From contig NZ_SJJR01000025.1 of NCBI RefSeq assembly GCF_004331455.1, positions 25,074 to 89,073 on the forward strand: a DNA stretch of 64,000 nucleotides, in the 5' to 3' direction. This document shows positions 1-8,031 of this stretch, in pieces (position 1 is the first letter of the stretch; each line of letters opens with the position of its first letter). The notes beneath the pieces are model-generated. The model was not told the origin of the DNA. It saw only the letters and a program-made list of their open reading frames with translations, and made no database searches. Origin of the DNA: Micromonospora zingiberis. GTDB taxonomy: Bacteria; Actinomycetota; Actinomycetes; Mycobacteriales; Micromonosporaceae. The position numbers and the translations under genes are program-made.

Positions 1-22
1 CAGCGGCGAGGTCCAGATCCAT
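1..22 (-). CDS. 5' end of a divergent gene (possible phytoene synthase)
   Basis: Only seven codons are inside the window. On the minus strand an ATG at 22 follows a strong Shine-Dalgarno (GAGGAGG, about 4 bases upstream) and reads MDLDLAA before leaving the window. The gene is divergent from crtE with about 64 bp between starts. Phytoene synthases of related actinomycetes begin in a similar way and sit beside crtE/crtI, so crtB is a reasonable guess from context, but seven residues cannot prove it. Confidence 0.35.
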
Positions 23-86
23 TCGCCCTCCTCTGAATCGACGCACCAATCGACGCAACTTGAAACCTTAGGGTACGCTCAGCCAC

Positions 87-1241
87 ATGGCCAACGACCA
101 GCCAACGGGTAACCTGCTTCGCGTGTTGCCTGAACAGCCGGTCGGTGGAGACGAACCGATTCCGGCCGTCCTGGCGGCGTACACGCAGGATCTCGTCACC
201 GCTGTCGAGGGTTCCCTCACGGATTTCCTGAACGCCGAGGTCGACGCACTCACCGATATCGACCCGGCGATGGGCGGGTTCGCCGCCACGGCCCGCGACT
301 GCGTCCTCGCCGGTGGCAAGCGGGTCCGCCCGACCTTCGCCTACTGGGGGTGGCGCGGGATCGCCGGGCGCGACGAGCCACTCGACGGGGTGCTGCCCGC
401 GCTGGCCACACTGGAGCTCCTGCACACCTTCGCCCTGGTCCACGACGACGTGATGGACGCCTCCGCCACCCGTCGAGGCCGGCCCACCGCCCACGTCGCC
501 GTGGCCGCCCAGCATGCGGCCGCCGGGCGCAACGGCGACTCCGGCCGGTTCGGCGAGGCGGTCGCGGTGCTGATCGGCGACCTCTGCATGGTCTGGGCCG
601 ACCAGTTGCTGGCCCGGGCCACGCTGCCGCCGGGCCGGCTACTGGAGGTACGACGCGGCTACGACCGGATGCGGGTGGAAACGGTCGCCGGGCAGTACCT
701 CGACATCCTCGGCGAGACCGATCCGGCGAACTGGTCGGTCAACCGGGCGCTACGGGTCGCCCGCTACAAGACCGCCAGCTACACCGTCCAGCGCCCCCTG
801 CTGTTCGGCGCCAGCCTGGCCGGCGTCGACGACGGCACCCCCCTGGCCGCCGCGTACACCCGCTACGGTCTCGCGGTGGGCGAGGCCTTCCAACTCCGCG
901 ACGACCTGCTCGGCGTCTACGGCGACCCGATCACCACCGGTAAACCGGCCGGCGACGACCTGCGCACCGGCAAGCCGACCGCCCTGCTGATGCTGGCCCG
1001 CGAGTTGGCCTCCCCGGCCCAGCGTCAGGCGTTGGACGACACCGGCTCGCTCGGCGACGAGCCCGAGGTGGCCCGGCTGGCCGAGGTCGTGCTCGACACC
1101 GGCGCGGTCGGCCGGATCGAGCGAATGATCGACGAGCGGGTCCGGGACGCCCTGACCGCGCTCGACACCGTCACCATCGACGAGACCGCCCGCACCGCGC
1201 TGGTCGGCCTCGCCACCGCGGCCACCAACCGGCGGTCGTGA
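87..1241 (+). CDS. crtE: Polyprenyl diphosphate synthase (GGPP synthase type)
   Basis: A 384-residue trans-isoprenyl diphosphate synthase, predicted to condense IPP with allylic diphosphates to make geranylgeranyl diphosphate for carotenoids. The first aspartate-rich motif is DDVMD at about residues 120-124, preceded by GGKRVRP near 76-82. The second is RDDLLGVYGD near 271-280. These bind the Mg-diphosphate of the substrates. Length fits the family. The stop codon overlaps the start of crtI, so the two are translationally coupled, and idi follows. Product chain length cannot be read with certainty; the crtI neighbour favours GGPP. Confidence 0.9.
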   Translation: MANDQPTGNLLRVLPEQPVGGDEPIPAVLAAYTQDLVTAVEGSLTDFLNAEVDALTDIDPAMGGFAATARDCVLAGGKRVRPTFAYWGWRGIAGRDEPLDGVLPALATLELLHTFALVHDDVMDASATRRGRPTAHVAVAAQHAAAGRNGDSGRFGEAVAVLIGDLCMVWADQLLARATLPPGRLLEVRRGYDRMRVETVAGQYLDILGETDPANWSVNRALRVARYKTASYTVQRPLLFGASLAGVDDGTPLAAAYTRYGLAVGEAFQLRDDLLGVYGDPITTGKPAGDDLRTGKPTALLMLARELASPAQRQALDDTGSLGDEPEVARLAEVVLDTGAVGRIERMIDERVRDALTALDTVTIDETARTALVGLATAATNRRS

Positions 1242-2743
1242 TGGGCAGCAGGTGGTCGCCACCGCGGACGGTCGGCGGGCGAACCGACCGGGTGGTGGTT
1301 GTCGGGGCGGGCCTCGGCGGTCTGGCCTGCGCCCTGCACCTGGCCGGCAGCGGACGGCAGGTGACCCTGCTGGAGCGCGAGCCGGTGCCGGGCGGCCGGG
1401 CCGGTCGGCTCAGCGTCGACGGCTACGAGTTCGACACCGGCCCGACCGTGCTCACCATGCCCGACCTGATCGCCGAGGCGCTCGGCGCGGTCGGCGAGGA
1501 GCTGGCCGACTGGCTCGACCTGGTCCCCCTCGACCCGGCCTACCGGGCCTACTACCCGGACGGGTCGACGCTGGACGTGATCACCGACACGGCCCGGATG
1601 GCGGCGGAGATCTCCCGGGTCTGCGGGCCCCGAGAGGCCGACGGCTATCTGCGCTTCGTCGACTTCGCCCGCAACCTGTGGCGGCTGGAACGAACCGACT
1701 TCATCGAGCGGAACTTCGACGCACCCACCGACCTGATCACCGCCAACCTGCTCAAGCTGATGGCCACCGGCGCCTTCCGGCGACTGCAAACCAAGATCGA
1801 TCAGTTCTTCCGAGACCCCCGTACCCGACGGATCTTCTCCTTCCAGGCGATGTACGCCGGTCTGTCGCCACACGACGCGCTGGCCATCTACGCGGTGATC
1901 GCGTACCTCGACTCGGTGGCCGGGGTCTACTTCCCGCGCGGCGGCATCCACGCGGTCTCCCGGGCCCTGGCCGGGGCAGCGGAAAAGCACGGCGTACGGA
2001 TCCGGTACGGCACCACGGTGACCCGGGTGGAGACCGCGAACGGCCGAGCCACCGGAGTGCTGACCGCCGAGGGCGAGTTCGTCCCCGCCGACGCGGTGGT
2101 ACTCAACCCCGACCTGCCGGTGGCGTACCGCGACCTGCTCCCGCCGGCCCGCCAACGGCGGCTGGCCTACTCACCGTCCTGCGTCGTCCTGCACGTCGGC
2201 TCGACCCAGGGATACCGGCAGATCGCCCATCACAACATCCACTTCGGCCGCGCCTGGAAGGGCACCTTCGACGAGGTCATCCGGCGTGGCGAGTTGATGA
2301 CGGACCCGTCCCTGCTGGTCACCAACCCGAGCCGGACGGATCCGGCGGTGGCGCCCGCCGGCCGGCACACCTACTACGTCCTCGCGCCCGTGCCCAACCT
2401 CGACCGGGCGCCGTTCGCCTGGCGCGGCGACCTCACCGCCCGCTACACCGACCGCCTGCTCGCCACCCTCGAAGAACGCGGCTACGTCGGCTTCGGCGCG
2501 GGCGTCGAGGTGCTCCAGGCGATCACCCCGGCCGAGTGGGCGGAGCAGGGCATGGCGGCGGGCACCCCCTTCGCCGCCGCGCACACGCTGTTCCAGACCG
2601 GGCCGTTCCGGCCCGCGAACCTGCACCGAGCGCTCTCCAACGTGGTCTTCGTCGGCTCCGGCACCCAGCCCGGCGTCGGAGTCCCGATGGTGCTCATCTC
2701 CGGCAAGCTCGCTGCCAGCCGCATCACCGGAGGACGCCGATGA
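1241..2743 (+). CDS. crtI: Phytoene desaturase, CrtI family
   Basis: A 500-residue FAD-dependent phytoene desaturase, expected to convert phytoene to a conjugated carotene such as lycopene at the membrane. An N-terminal Rossmann dinucleotide motif (VVVVGAGLGG, about residues 18-28) is followed by the family stretch GGRAGRLSVDGYEFDTGPTV. The C-terminal CrtI signature (VGSGTQPGVGVPM) is near residues 475-487. The start is ATG 1241, overlapping the crtE stop; an in-frame GTG lies one codon upstream. The gene sits between crtE and idi in one carotenoid operon. Confidence 0.92.
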   Translation: MGSRWSPPRTVGGRTDRVVVVGAGLGGLACALHLAGSGRQVTLLEREPVPGGRAGRLSVDGYEFDTGPTVLTMPDLIAEALGAVGEELADWLDLVPLDPAYRAYYPDGSTLDVITDTARMAAEISRVCGPREADGYLRFVDFARNLWRLERTDFIERNFDAPTDLITANLLKLMATGAFRRLQTKIDQFFRDPRTRRIFSFQAMYAGLSPHDALAIYAVIAYLDSVAGVYFPRGGIHAVSRALAGAAEKHGVRIRYGTTVTRVETANGRATGVLTAEGEFVPADAVVLNPDLPVAYRDLLPPARQRRLAYSPSCVVLHVGSTQGYRQIAHHNIHFGRAWKGTFDEVIRRGELMTDPSLLVTNPSRTDPAVAPAGRHTYYVLAPVPNLDRAPFAWRGDLTARYTDRLLATLEERGYVGFGAGVEVLQAITPAEWAEQGMAAGTPFAAAHTLFQTGPFRPANLHRALSNVVFVGSGTQPGVGVPMVLISGKLAASRITGGRR

Positions 2744-2798
2744 GTTTCTGCCGCGCGACGCGCCCGAGCCCAGCCGTCACGAACAGAGGAATGGACTG

Positions 2799-3389
2799 AT
2801 GGCCCCGTCCCGGGAGAGCCACCTGGTCGAGTTGGTGGACGAGGCGGGCCAGCCCGTCGGCTCGGCCACCGTGGCCCTCGCCCACCAGCCGCCCGGCCAA
2901 CTGCATCGCGCCTTCTCCGTGTTGCTGGTGGCGCCGGACGGTCGGGTGCTGCTGCAACGCCGAGCGGCGATGAAGACCCGCTTCCCGTTGCGCTGGGCCA
3001 ACTCCTGCTGCGGTCATCCCCAGCCGGGTGAGTCCCTGTCCGAGGCCGCCAACCGTCGGCTCGGCGAGGAACTGGGCGTCGGCCCGGTCCCGCTGGCCGA
3101 GGTCGGTGTCTACCGATACCAGGCCGAGGATCCGACCACCGGGCGGATCGAGGTCGAGTACGACCACGTGCTGCGGGGCGAGTTCCGGCCGGACACGCAG
3201 CTGCGCCCGGAGCCGTCGGAGGTCGCCGAGGTCCGCTGGGTGGATCCGGTGACCCTGGCCACCCAGCTGATCGAAGATCCCGACGCGTACGCCCCGTGGC
3301 TGGGCGGGGTGGTGGACCGGCTGCTGCACCCGTCGGGCCCCGCCCCGGTGCCGGCCAGCGACGCGCCGGAGAAGTCGGGTGGTCGATGA
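2799..3389 (+). CDS. idi: Isopentenyl-diphosphate delta-isomerase, type I
   Basis: A 196-residue Nudix-fold IPP isomerase that interconverts IPP and DMAPP to feed the prenyl chain. The catalytic cysteine lies in NSCCGHP (about residues 68-74) and the catalytic Glu region is EVEYDH near 118-123; metal ligands sit in GESLSEAANRRLGEELG. Length is typical. The ATG is preceded by a purine-rich stretch (AGAGGAATGG). A 55-bp gap separates it from crtI. Its 3' end overlaps the next gene by 11 bp, which supports a single transcript of crtE-crtI-idi-regulator. Confidence 0.92.
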   Translation: MAPSRESHLVELVDEAGQPVGSATVALAHQPPGQLHRAFSVLLVAPDGRVLLQRRAAMKTRFPLRWANSCCGHPQPGESLSEAANRRLGEELGVGPVPLAEVGVYRYQAEDPTTGRIEVEYDHVLRGEFRPDTQLRPEPSEVAEVRWVDPVTLATQLIEDPDAYAPWLGGVVDRLLHPSGPAPVPASDAPEKSGGR

Positions 3390-4329
3390 GGCGCTGAGCG
3401 CCGGGGCGGTCGCCCGCCGGCTGGGCATCGCGGTGACCACACTGCGCACCTGGCACCAGCGGTACGGCCTCGGGCCCAGCGAACACGTACCCGGGCACCA
3501 CCGGCGCTACACCGCGGCCGACCTGGCCCGGCTGGAAATCATGAACCGGCTCACCGCCGAAGGGGTCAGCCCGGCGGAGGCGGCCCGCTGGGCCCGGCAG
3601 GCGCCGGAACCGGTGTCCGCCCGAGGCCCGCGCACCGCCCGGTCGAGAAGCGCGCGGGCCGGCGGCGGCGCGACCATCCCGGTCAACCGCGCCGGCCCGG
3701 TGGCACGCGGCCTGGCCCGAGCGGCGATGCGACTGGACGCCGCGACGATCAGCGAGACCATCACCCGGTCCATCGCCACCGACGGGGTAGTCGGCACCTG
3801 GGACCGCCTGCTCCGCCCGGTGCTGGTCGGCGTCGGTGAGCGGCATGCCGCGACCGGCGCGCTGATCGAGGTGGAGCACCTGATCTCCCGGTGCGTCTCG
3901 GCGGCGTTCGCCGCGGTCGTGGCGGCCCGGCCGGCCGTCCCCGGACGACCACCCCGCATCCTGCTCTCCTGCGCCGACGAGGAGCAGCACAGCCTGCCGT
4001 TGGAGGCGCTCGCGGCGGCGCTGGCCGAGGCCGGCGTCAACCACCGGATGCTCGGCGCCCGGGTGCCGGTGGCCGCGTTGCTGGACGCGGTCGACCGGAC
4101 CGGGCCGGCCGCCGTGGTCGTCTGGTCACACACCCGGATCACCGCCGATCCGGCCCAGCTCGTCGCGCTGCTCAGCGCGGCACGCCGGCCACTGCTCGTC
4201 CTCGCCGCCGGGCCCGGCTGGCGTGCCGACACCCTGCCCGCCGGGGTGGTACGCCCCGCCGATCTGGCCGAGGCGGTCTCGCTCGCCATCGCCGTACGCG
4301 ACTCGCTGGACCGGTCCGCCGCGTCCTGA
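3379..4329 (+). CDS. MerR-type regulator with B12-binding domain (LitR/CarH-like)
   Basis: A 316-residue protein with a MerR-like winged helix (LSAGAVARRLGIAVTTLRTW, then HHRRYTAADLARLE, about residues 6-55). After a basic linker comes a domain matching the helical bundle and Rossmann fold of CarH/LitR photoreceptors. A His in DEEQHSLPL and an EH pair in IEVEHLIS occur where family members hold adenosylcobalamin. Members repress carotenoid genes in the dark and release DNA in light. GTG 3379 overlaps the end of idi. The crt location supports a light-response role; true light sensing is inferred from family, and the classical D/ExHxxG cobalamin motif is not clear. Confidence 0.8.
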   Translation: MVDEALSAGAVARRLGIAVTTLRTWHQRYGLGPSEHVPGHHRRYTAADLARLEIMNRLTAEGVSPAEAARWARQAPEPVSARGPRTARSRSARAGGGATIPVNRAGPVARGLARAAMRLDAATISETITRSIATDGVVGTWDRLLRPVLVGVGERHAATGALIEVEHLISRCVSAAFAAVVAARPAVPGRPPRILLSCADEEQHSLPLEALAAALAEAGVNHRMLGARVPVAALLDAVDRTGPAAVVVWSHTRITADPAQLVALLSAARRPLLVLAAGPGWRADTLPAGVVRPADLAEAVSLAIAVRDSLDRSAAS

Positions 4330-4455
4330 CCGGCCGTGGCGGCGCCGGCCACCGCGACGCTGAGAGCCACCGCATCCTGACCCGCTGTCGATCCACCGAA
4401 AAGGGATGAACTAGCGTCAGGGCCTGCGTACCCGAACCCCTCTCGGGAGCGAACG

Positions 4456-5253
4456 ATGCGTCCTCGCGTTCTGCTCGCCTGCGTCACCGGTCTGGCCGTC
4501 CTGTTCCTGTCCGGCTGCGGCGCGAGTTCCTCCGAGCCCACTGCGGCACCCGCCAGCCCACCTCCGTCGGCCGCCCTGCCGCCGGAGGCCGCGCCCGCGC
4601 CGAGCCCCACCCCCTCGCCAACGCCCACGCTGCGGGCGCTGCCGGCCAAACTACCGGCCGGCCTGGTCCGGACCACCGGAGTCGATCAGGTGGCCCTCAC
4701 CTTCGACGACGGCCCGGACCCGGCCTGGACACCGAAGGTGCTGGACCGGCTGAAGGCGGCCAAGGTCAAGGCCACCTTCTGCGTAGTGGGTACCCAGGTC
4801 CGCAAATACCCGGAGCTGGTCCGGCGGATCGCCCGGGAGGGGCACCAGCTCTGCAACCACAGCTGGAACCACGACCTGGACCTGGCCCGGCGACCGGTCG
4901 CCGAGATCCGCGCCGACCTGACCCGGACGAACCGGGAGATCCGGCGGGCGGTGGCCGACGCGGAGGTGCCGTACTACCGGCAGCCCGGCGGCCGGTGGAC
5001 CGCCGAGGTGGTGAAGGTGGCCAAGCAGTTGGACATGCGGTCGCTGCACTGGACGGTCGACCCGAAGGACTGGGCCAGACCGACCGCCGCCACGATCCGG
5101 AAGCGGGTGCACCGCGCCGCAAAGCCCGGCGCGGTGATCCTGCTGCACGACGGGGGCGGCAACCGGGCCGCCACGTTGGCCGCCTGCCCGAAGCTGATCG
5201 CCGCCCTGAAGCGCGACCACGGCGTGACCAGGCTCCCGCTAAACCCCTCCTGA
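4456..5253 (+). CDS. Secreted lipoprotein polysaccharide deacetylase (NodB domain)
   Basis: A 265-residue carbohydrate esterase family 4 protein, expected to remove N-acetyl groups from peptidoglycan or another surface glycan. The N-terminus is a lipoprotein signal with lipobox LSGC (Cys21), followed by a Ser/Pro/Ala-rich linker to about residue 65. NodB motifs follow in order: TFDDGPD (82-88), the metal-binding HSWNH (135-139), YYRQPGG and ILLHDGGG. Shine-Dalgarno GGGAGCGAACG precedes the ATG. It is separated from the crt operon by 126 bp and is followed by the tRNA region. Confidence 0.9.
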   Translation: MRPRVLLACVTGLAVLFLSGCGASSSEPTAAPASPPPSAALPPEAAPAPSPTPSPTPTLRALPAKLPAGLVRTTGVDQVALTFDDGPDPAWTPKVLDRLKAAKVKATFCVVGTQVRKYPELVRRIAREGHQLCNHSWNHDLDLARRPVAEIRADLTRTNREIRRAVADAEVPYYRQPGGRWTAEVVKVAKQLDMRSLHWTVDPKDWARPTAATIRKRVHRAAKPGAVILLHDGGGNRAATLAACPKLIAALKRDHGVTRLPLNPS

Positions 5254-5294
5254 CCTGCGGTTTTACGAACAGCTGCGGCTGGGGCCATACCGGT

Positions 5295-5324
5295 TTGGTC
5301 GTCCGGTGAGACATCACGTATGCT
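5295..5324 (+). promoter_or_regulatory. Likely housekeeping promoter for tRNA-Glu
   Basis: TTGGTC and TATGCT are separated by 18 bp, about 70 bp upstream of tRNA-Glu, with no gene in between. This matches a sigma-70-type promoter; it is read by eye only. Confidence 0.45.
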
Positions 5325-5396
5325 TTCCAAGCCTCCGGCGGGGCCGGATGGGAGCAAGTCCGCACAGAGTTGCGAATGTGCAATGATGGCGGGGCC

Positions 5397-5469
5397 GCCC
5401 TCATCGTCTAGCGGCCCAGGACGCCGCCCTTTCAAGGCGGTAGCACGGGTTCGAATCCCGTTGGGGGCA
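5397..5469 (+). tRNA. tRNA-Glu (anticodon TTC)
   Basis: A 73-nt cloverleaf. The acceptor arm GCCCTCA pairs with TGGGGGC (one G-U pair). The D arm begins GTCTAGC. The anticodon stem CCGCC/GGCGG closes the loop CTTTCAA with anticodon TTC. The T arm is CGGGTTCGAATCCCG. The discriminator base is A; CCA is not encoded. Confidence 0.95.
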
Positions 5470-5472
5470 CGG

Positions 5473-5488
5473 TCCGGCTTCGGCCGGA
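5473..5488 (+). terminator. Small UUCG hairpin after tRNA-Glu
   Basis: A 6-bp stem TCCGGC/GCCGGA closes a TTCG tetraloop three bases after the tRNA. It may help 3' processing or termination; there is no strong T run. Confidence 0.4.
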
Positions 5489-5502
5489 GGCAACACCAGC
5501 TA

Positions 5503-5576
5503 GGTCCTGTGGAGCAGTTGGAGTGCTCGCCGCCCTGTCAAGGCGGAGGTCGCGGGTTCAAGTCCCGTCAGGACCG
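5503..5576 (+). tRNA. tRNA-Asp (anticodon GTC)
   Basis: A 74-nt cloverleaf. Acceptor GGTCCTG pairs with CAGGACC, the discriminator is G as usual for Asp, and the anticodon loop CTGTCAA gives GTC. The T arm is CGGGTTCAAGTCCCG. Confidence 0.95.
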
Positions 5577-5584
5577 CAAGCGCT

Positions 5585-5610
5585 GACGCCGCGCATACCC
5601 GCGCGGCGTT
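5585..5610 (+). terminator. Hairpin after tRNA-Asp
   Basis: GACGCCGCGC and GCGCGGCGTT form a 10-bp stem (one G-U) with a 6-nt loop just past tRNA-Asp, followed by TTCTG. It probably acts as an intrinsic terminator without a long U tract, as is common in actinobacteria. Confidence 0.5.
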
Positions 5611-5679
5611 CTGCGTATCGGGGTAAGCAACCCACTCGGCGGCCATCCCGTCGGCCGGGTAGCATGACCCGAGCAACAC

Positions 5680-5753
5680 GGCCAGGTAGCTCAGTTGGTA
5701 CGAGCGTCCGACTGAAAATCGGAAGGTCGGCGGTTCGACCCCGCCCCTGGCCA
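5680..5753 (+). tRNA. tRNA-Phe (anticodon GAA)
   Basis: A 74-nt cloverleaf. Acceptor GGCCAGG pairs with CCTGGCC. The D arm is GCTCAGTTGGTACGAGC, the anticodon stem TCCGA/TCGGA closes CTGAAAA with anticodon GAA, and the discriminator is A. Confidence 0.95.
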
Positions 5754-5774
5754 CATAGCCTTTCGCCGGGCTAC

Positions 5775-5810
5775 ACAGCGCCGACCAGCGGAAACGCCGG
5801 TCGGCGCTGT
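5775..5810 (+). terminator. Hairpin after tRNA-Phe
   Basis: ACAGCGCCGACC pairs perfectly over 12 bp with GGTCGGCGCTGT around a 12-nt loop, 21 bp past the tRNA. It is the expected position for an intrinsic terminator. Confidence 0.6.
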
Positions 5811-5820
5811 CCTAGCTGCG

Positions 5821-5883
5821 GATCTTGGTACGGAACGGTCCCCATGAGGGCTGTCCCCATGAGGGCTGTTCCATACCAAGATC
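5821..5883. repeat. Palindromic dispersed repeat (GATCTTGGTAC family)
   Basis: The arms GATCTTGGTACGGAAC and GTTCCATACCAAGATC pair at 15 of 16 positions. Between them CCCCATGAGGGCTGT occurs twice in tandem. The same left half, GATCTTGGTAC then GGTCCCCATGAGGGCT, recurs at 63846. It lies between tRNA-Phe and the 3' end of the minus-strand gene at 5899. Confidence 0.7.
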
Positions 5884-5898
5884 CCGCGAGAGCAGAAC

Positions 5899-6225
5899 CT
5901 AGTCGCTTCGCCAGACGTACCAGCCGGCCGCCGCCACGGCGAGTAGCAGGGCCAACATCAACAGCGCTCCTCCGGCCGGGGTGGGCATCGGAATGAGGAA
6001 CGGTGCCTGCTGGGCCAGCAGGCTGGCGCCGATCAGCGCCTGGCCGCCGCCGATGCGCACTGGCTGGGACTGTTGGCGCGCCTTCATCCGGGTGATCCGC
6101 ACCCAGGCCGCCGGGAAACTCCGCGACACGACGACCCGGACGCCGAACGCGAGCAGGCCAAGGCTGAGGATCACGAGCACGAGTCGGAGGGTGGTCCACA
6201 GCGGGTCCGGATCGCTCACGCTCAT
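5899..6225 (-). CDS. Small two-helix membrane protein, unknown function
   Basis: About 108 residues with two hydrophobic segments: LVLVILSLGLLAFGVRVVV near residues 14-32 and LLMLALLLAVAAAGWYVW near the C-terminus. A basic stretch (RITRMKARQ) lies between. I do not recognise a family. The start is uncertain: ATG 6225 gives MSVSDPDPLW, while two ATGs at 6232-6237 are in frame; none has a clear Shine-Dalgarno. It is divergent from the methyltransferase at 6273. Confidence 0.6.
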   Translation of the reverse strand: MSVSDPDPLWTTLRLVLVILSLGLLAFGVRVVVSRSFPAAWVRITRMKARQQSQPVRIGGGQALIGASLLAQQAPFLIPMPTPAGGALLMLALLLAVAAAGWYVWRSD

Positions 6226-6272
6226 GCGGCCCATCATCAAGCCACGGGTCAAACCCGGCTACGGTCAGCGGC

Positions 6273-6995
6273 ATGGTCGATCCCGCCTACCTGAGCGCCA
6301 TCCAGGAGTCGTACGACAGGGTCGCTGAGGAGTACGTCAAGGTCGTGCCGGACCGGTTCGCGGAGGATGCGCTCGGACGCGGGATGCTCGCCGCCTTCGC
6401 CGAACTGGTACGCGCCAACGGCCGGCAGCCGGTCGCCGACCTCGGCTGCGGTCCGGGTCACGTGACGGCCCACCTGAAGTCGCTCGGCGTACCCGCGTTC
6501 GGGGTCGATCTCTCCGCGAAGATGGTGGAGATCGCTCGTCGGAGGTTTCCCGCCCTGCGGTTCGAGGTCGGGTCGATGACCGCGCTCGACGTTGCGGACG
6601 GGCAACTCGGTGGCATCGTCGCCTGGTGGTCGATCCTCCACCTGCCTCGTACGGCGCTGCCGGCGGTGTTCGCCGAGTTCAACCGCACACTCGCCGCCGG
6701 CGGCAGCCTGCTGGTCGGGTTCCACGTCGGCGACGAGGAACTGCGTCCCGAGCGGGCGTACGGCCATCCGGTGGCCTACCGGACCCAGCTGCTGTCGCCG
6801 GACACCGTCGCGGACCTGTTGCACCAGGCTGGTCTGGTGGTCACCGCGCGGCTGGTGCAGGAGCCCGGCGAGGGGTTCAACCGGCCACAGGCCTGCCTGC
6901 TGGCGCGCAAGCTGCGCAGCGGGGCACCAGCCGGTATGGTCCGGGCCTATGGGACACGGGACACCCCATCCGACCGAAGTCCAACAGGAGTATGA
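6273..6995 (+). CDS. Class I SAM-dependent methyltransferase
   Basis: A 240-residue protein with the Rossmann methyltransferase core. Motif I is VADLGCGPGHVT near residues 53-64, the acidic post-I residue is in GVDLSAKM, and motif IV-like WWSILHL follows. The substrate cannot be predicted. The start ATG gives a typical N-terminus (YLSAIQESYDRVAEEY), the pattern of small-molecule methyltransferases. Its 3' end overlaps the following SRPBCC gene by 47 bp in another frame, so the two are probably co-transcribed. Confidence 0.85.
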   Translation: MVDPAYLSAIQESYDRVAEEYVKVVPDRFAEDALGRGMLAAFAELVRANGRQPVADLGCGPGHVTAHLKSLGVPAFGVDLSAKMVEIARRRFPALRFEVGSMTALDVADGQLGGIVAWWSILHLPRTALPAVFAEFNRTLAAGGSLLVGFHVGDEELRPERAYGHPVAYRTQLLSPDTVADLLHQAGLVVTARLVQEPGEGFNRPQACLLARKLRSGAPAGMVRAYGTRDTPSDRSPTGV

Positions 6996-7461
6996 GCGGT
7001 TCGCGTTGCGCAGCAGTCTGCTGGTTCCCGTCTCCGTGGAAGCGGCGTACGCGGCGTTCACCGGCAGTCTCGCCGACTGGTGGGTGACGGAGTACACCTG
7101 GTCCGGGCCGAACGTGCTCGCCGAGTTGGGCATGGAGTCCCGGGCCGGCGGGATGCTCTACGAGATCGGCCCCTACGGCTTCCGCAACGACTGGGGGCGG
7201 GTACTGACCTGGGATCCGCCCCGCCGCCTGGTCTTCACCTGGCAGATCGGCCCGGATCGGGCGCCGGTGCCCGACCCGGCGCGGGCCAGCGAGGTCGAGG
7301 TGCTCTTCACACCGGCGGAATCCGGCACCCTGGTCGAGGTCACGCACCGGCACTTCGACCGGCACGGTGAGGCGGCCGAGGGCTACCGGCAGGCGCTCAC
7401 CGCCGGCTGGCACGAGTTGCTCTCCCGCTATGCCGGGACCGTGCTCGGCCATGCGGCATGA
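6949..7461 (+). CDS. SRPBCC (AHSA1-like) ligand-binding fold protein
   Basis: A 170-residue START/AHA1-type helix-grip domain. Recognisable features are the N-terminal strand SLLVPVSVEAAYAAFTG, DWWVTEYTW, the RLVFTWQIG strand, and the C-terminal helix YRQALTAGWHELLSRYAG. Such proteins bind hydrophobic ligands or act as enzymes; no specific role is visible. ATG 6949 lies inside the preceding methyltransferase gene and is the only ATG in frame before the domain. The overlap suggests coupled expression. Confidence 0.8.
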   Translation: MGHGTPHPTEVQQEYERFALRSSLLVPVSVEAAYAAFTGSLADWWVTEYTWSGPNVLAELGMESRAGGMLYEIGPYGFRNDWGRVLTWDPPRRLVFTWQIGPDRAPVPDPARASEVEVLFTPAESGTLVEVTHRHFDRHGEAAEGYRQALTAGWHELLSRYAGTVLGHAA

Positions 7462-7488
7462 GGCCGGCCGGGCCGGGTGCGCGGACGG

Positions 7489-7878
7489 TCAGGTGGCCCG
7501 GTGTCGCAGGGTGGCCACGGTCGAACCGGCGAGGGTGAGCAGGCATTCCGGCAGCAGCCCGTCGGCCGCCGCCGCGCCGAACAGGGCCTGCGCCGTGTCG
7601 AGGTCGGAGTTGGCGTACGCGCTGACGAAGCGGGCCACCCACCGGGCGTCGTACCCGGCCTGGTCGATGCCCGGAAAGTCGAGCGCACAGGCCCCCTCGG
7701 GCACCTGGTCACCGACCATGGTCGCGGCCAGACACCACGCCACACCGTACGCGCCAGCGAGACCGGCCCGGTCGACGACCGCGTCGAAGGTCCCCACCAC
7801 GGCGTCGGAGTCTCCGTCGAGCGCCGAGCTGAGGATCGCAGTAGCGTCGGCAAGCGTCTGCTGTGGCGAGTCGGTCAC
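7489..7878 (-). CDS. Conserved hypothetical protein, helical
   Basis: About 129 residues from a GTG at 7878 (start MTDSPQQTLADA). An upstream in-frame start at 7983 would add a low-quality extension. The protein looks all-helical (LADATAILSSALDGDSDAVV, then the AYGVAWCLAATM segment). No catalytic motif, signal peptide or membrane segment is seen and I do not recognise a family. It converges on the SRPBCC gene and is divergent from the binding protein at 8032. Confidence 0.6.
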   Translation of the reverse strand: MTDSPQQTLADATAILSSALDGDSDAVVGTFDAVVDRAGLAGAYGVAWCLAATMVGDQVPEGACALDFPGIDQAGYDARWVARFVSAYANSDLDTAQALFGAAAADGLLPECLLTLAGSTVATLRHRAT

Positions 7879-8031
7879 CCACCGCACGGTAGGGGTACCC
7901 GTCAAGGAGCCCACGGCAGCTACTCTCCGTACATAACGAAGGCGACCTGCGGATAGACGGGCCTCCACGGTCCCGCCGCCCATCGCGGCACGCTAGTCTG
8001 CGCAGCGGACCTTCGCGGAGGAAGGACGACA

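Noticed and set aside
5899..6252. The longest start of the small membrane protein (MTRGLMMGRM...)
   Set aside because: No Shine-Dalgarno, and the extension would overlap the promoter region of the divergent methyltransferase gene.
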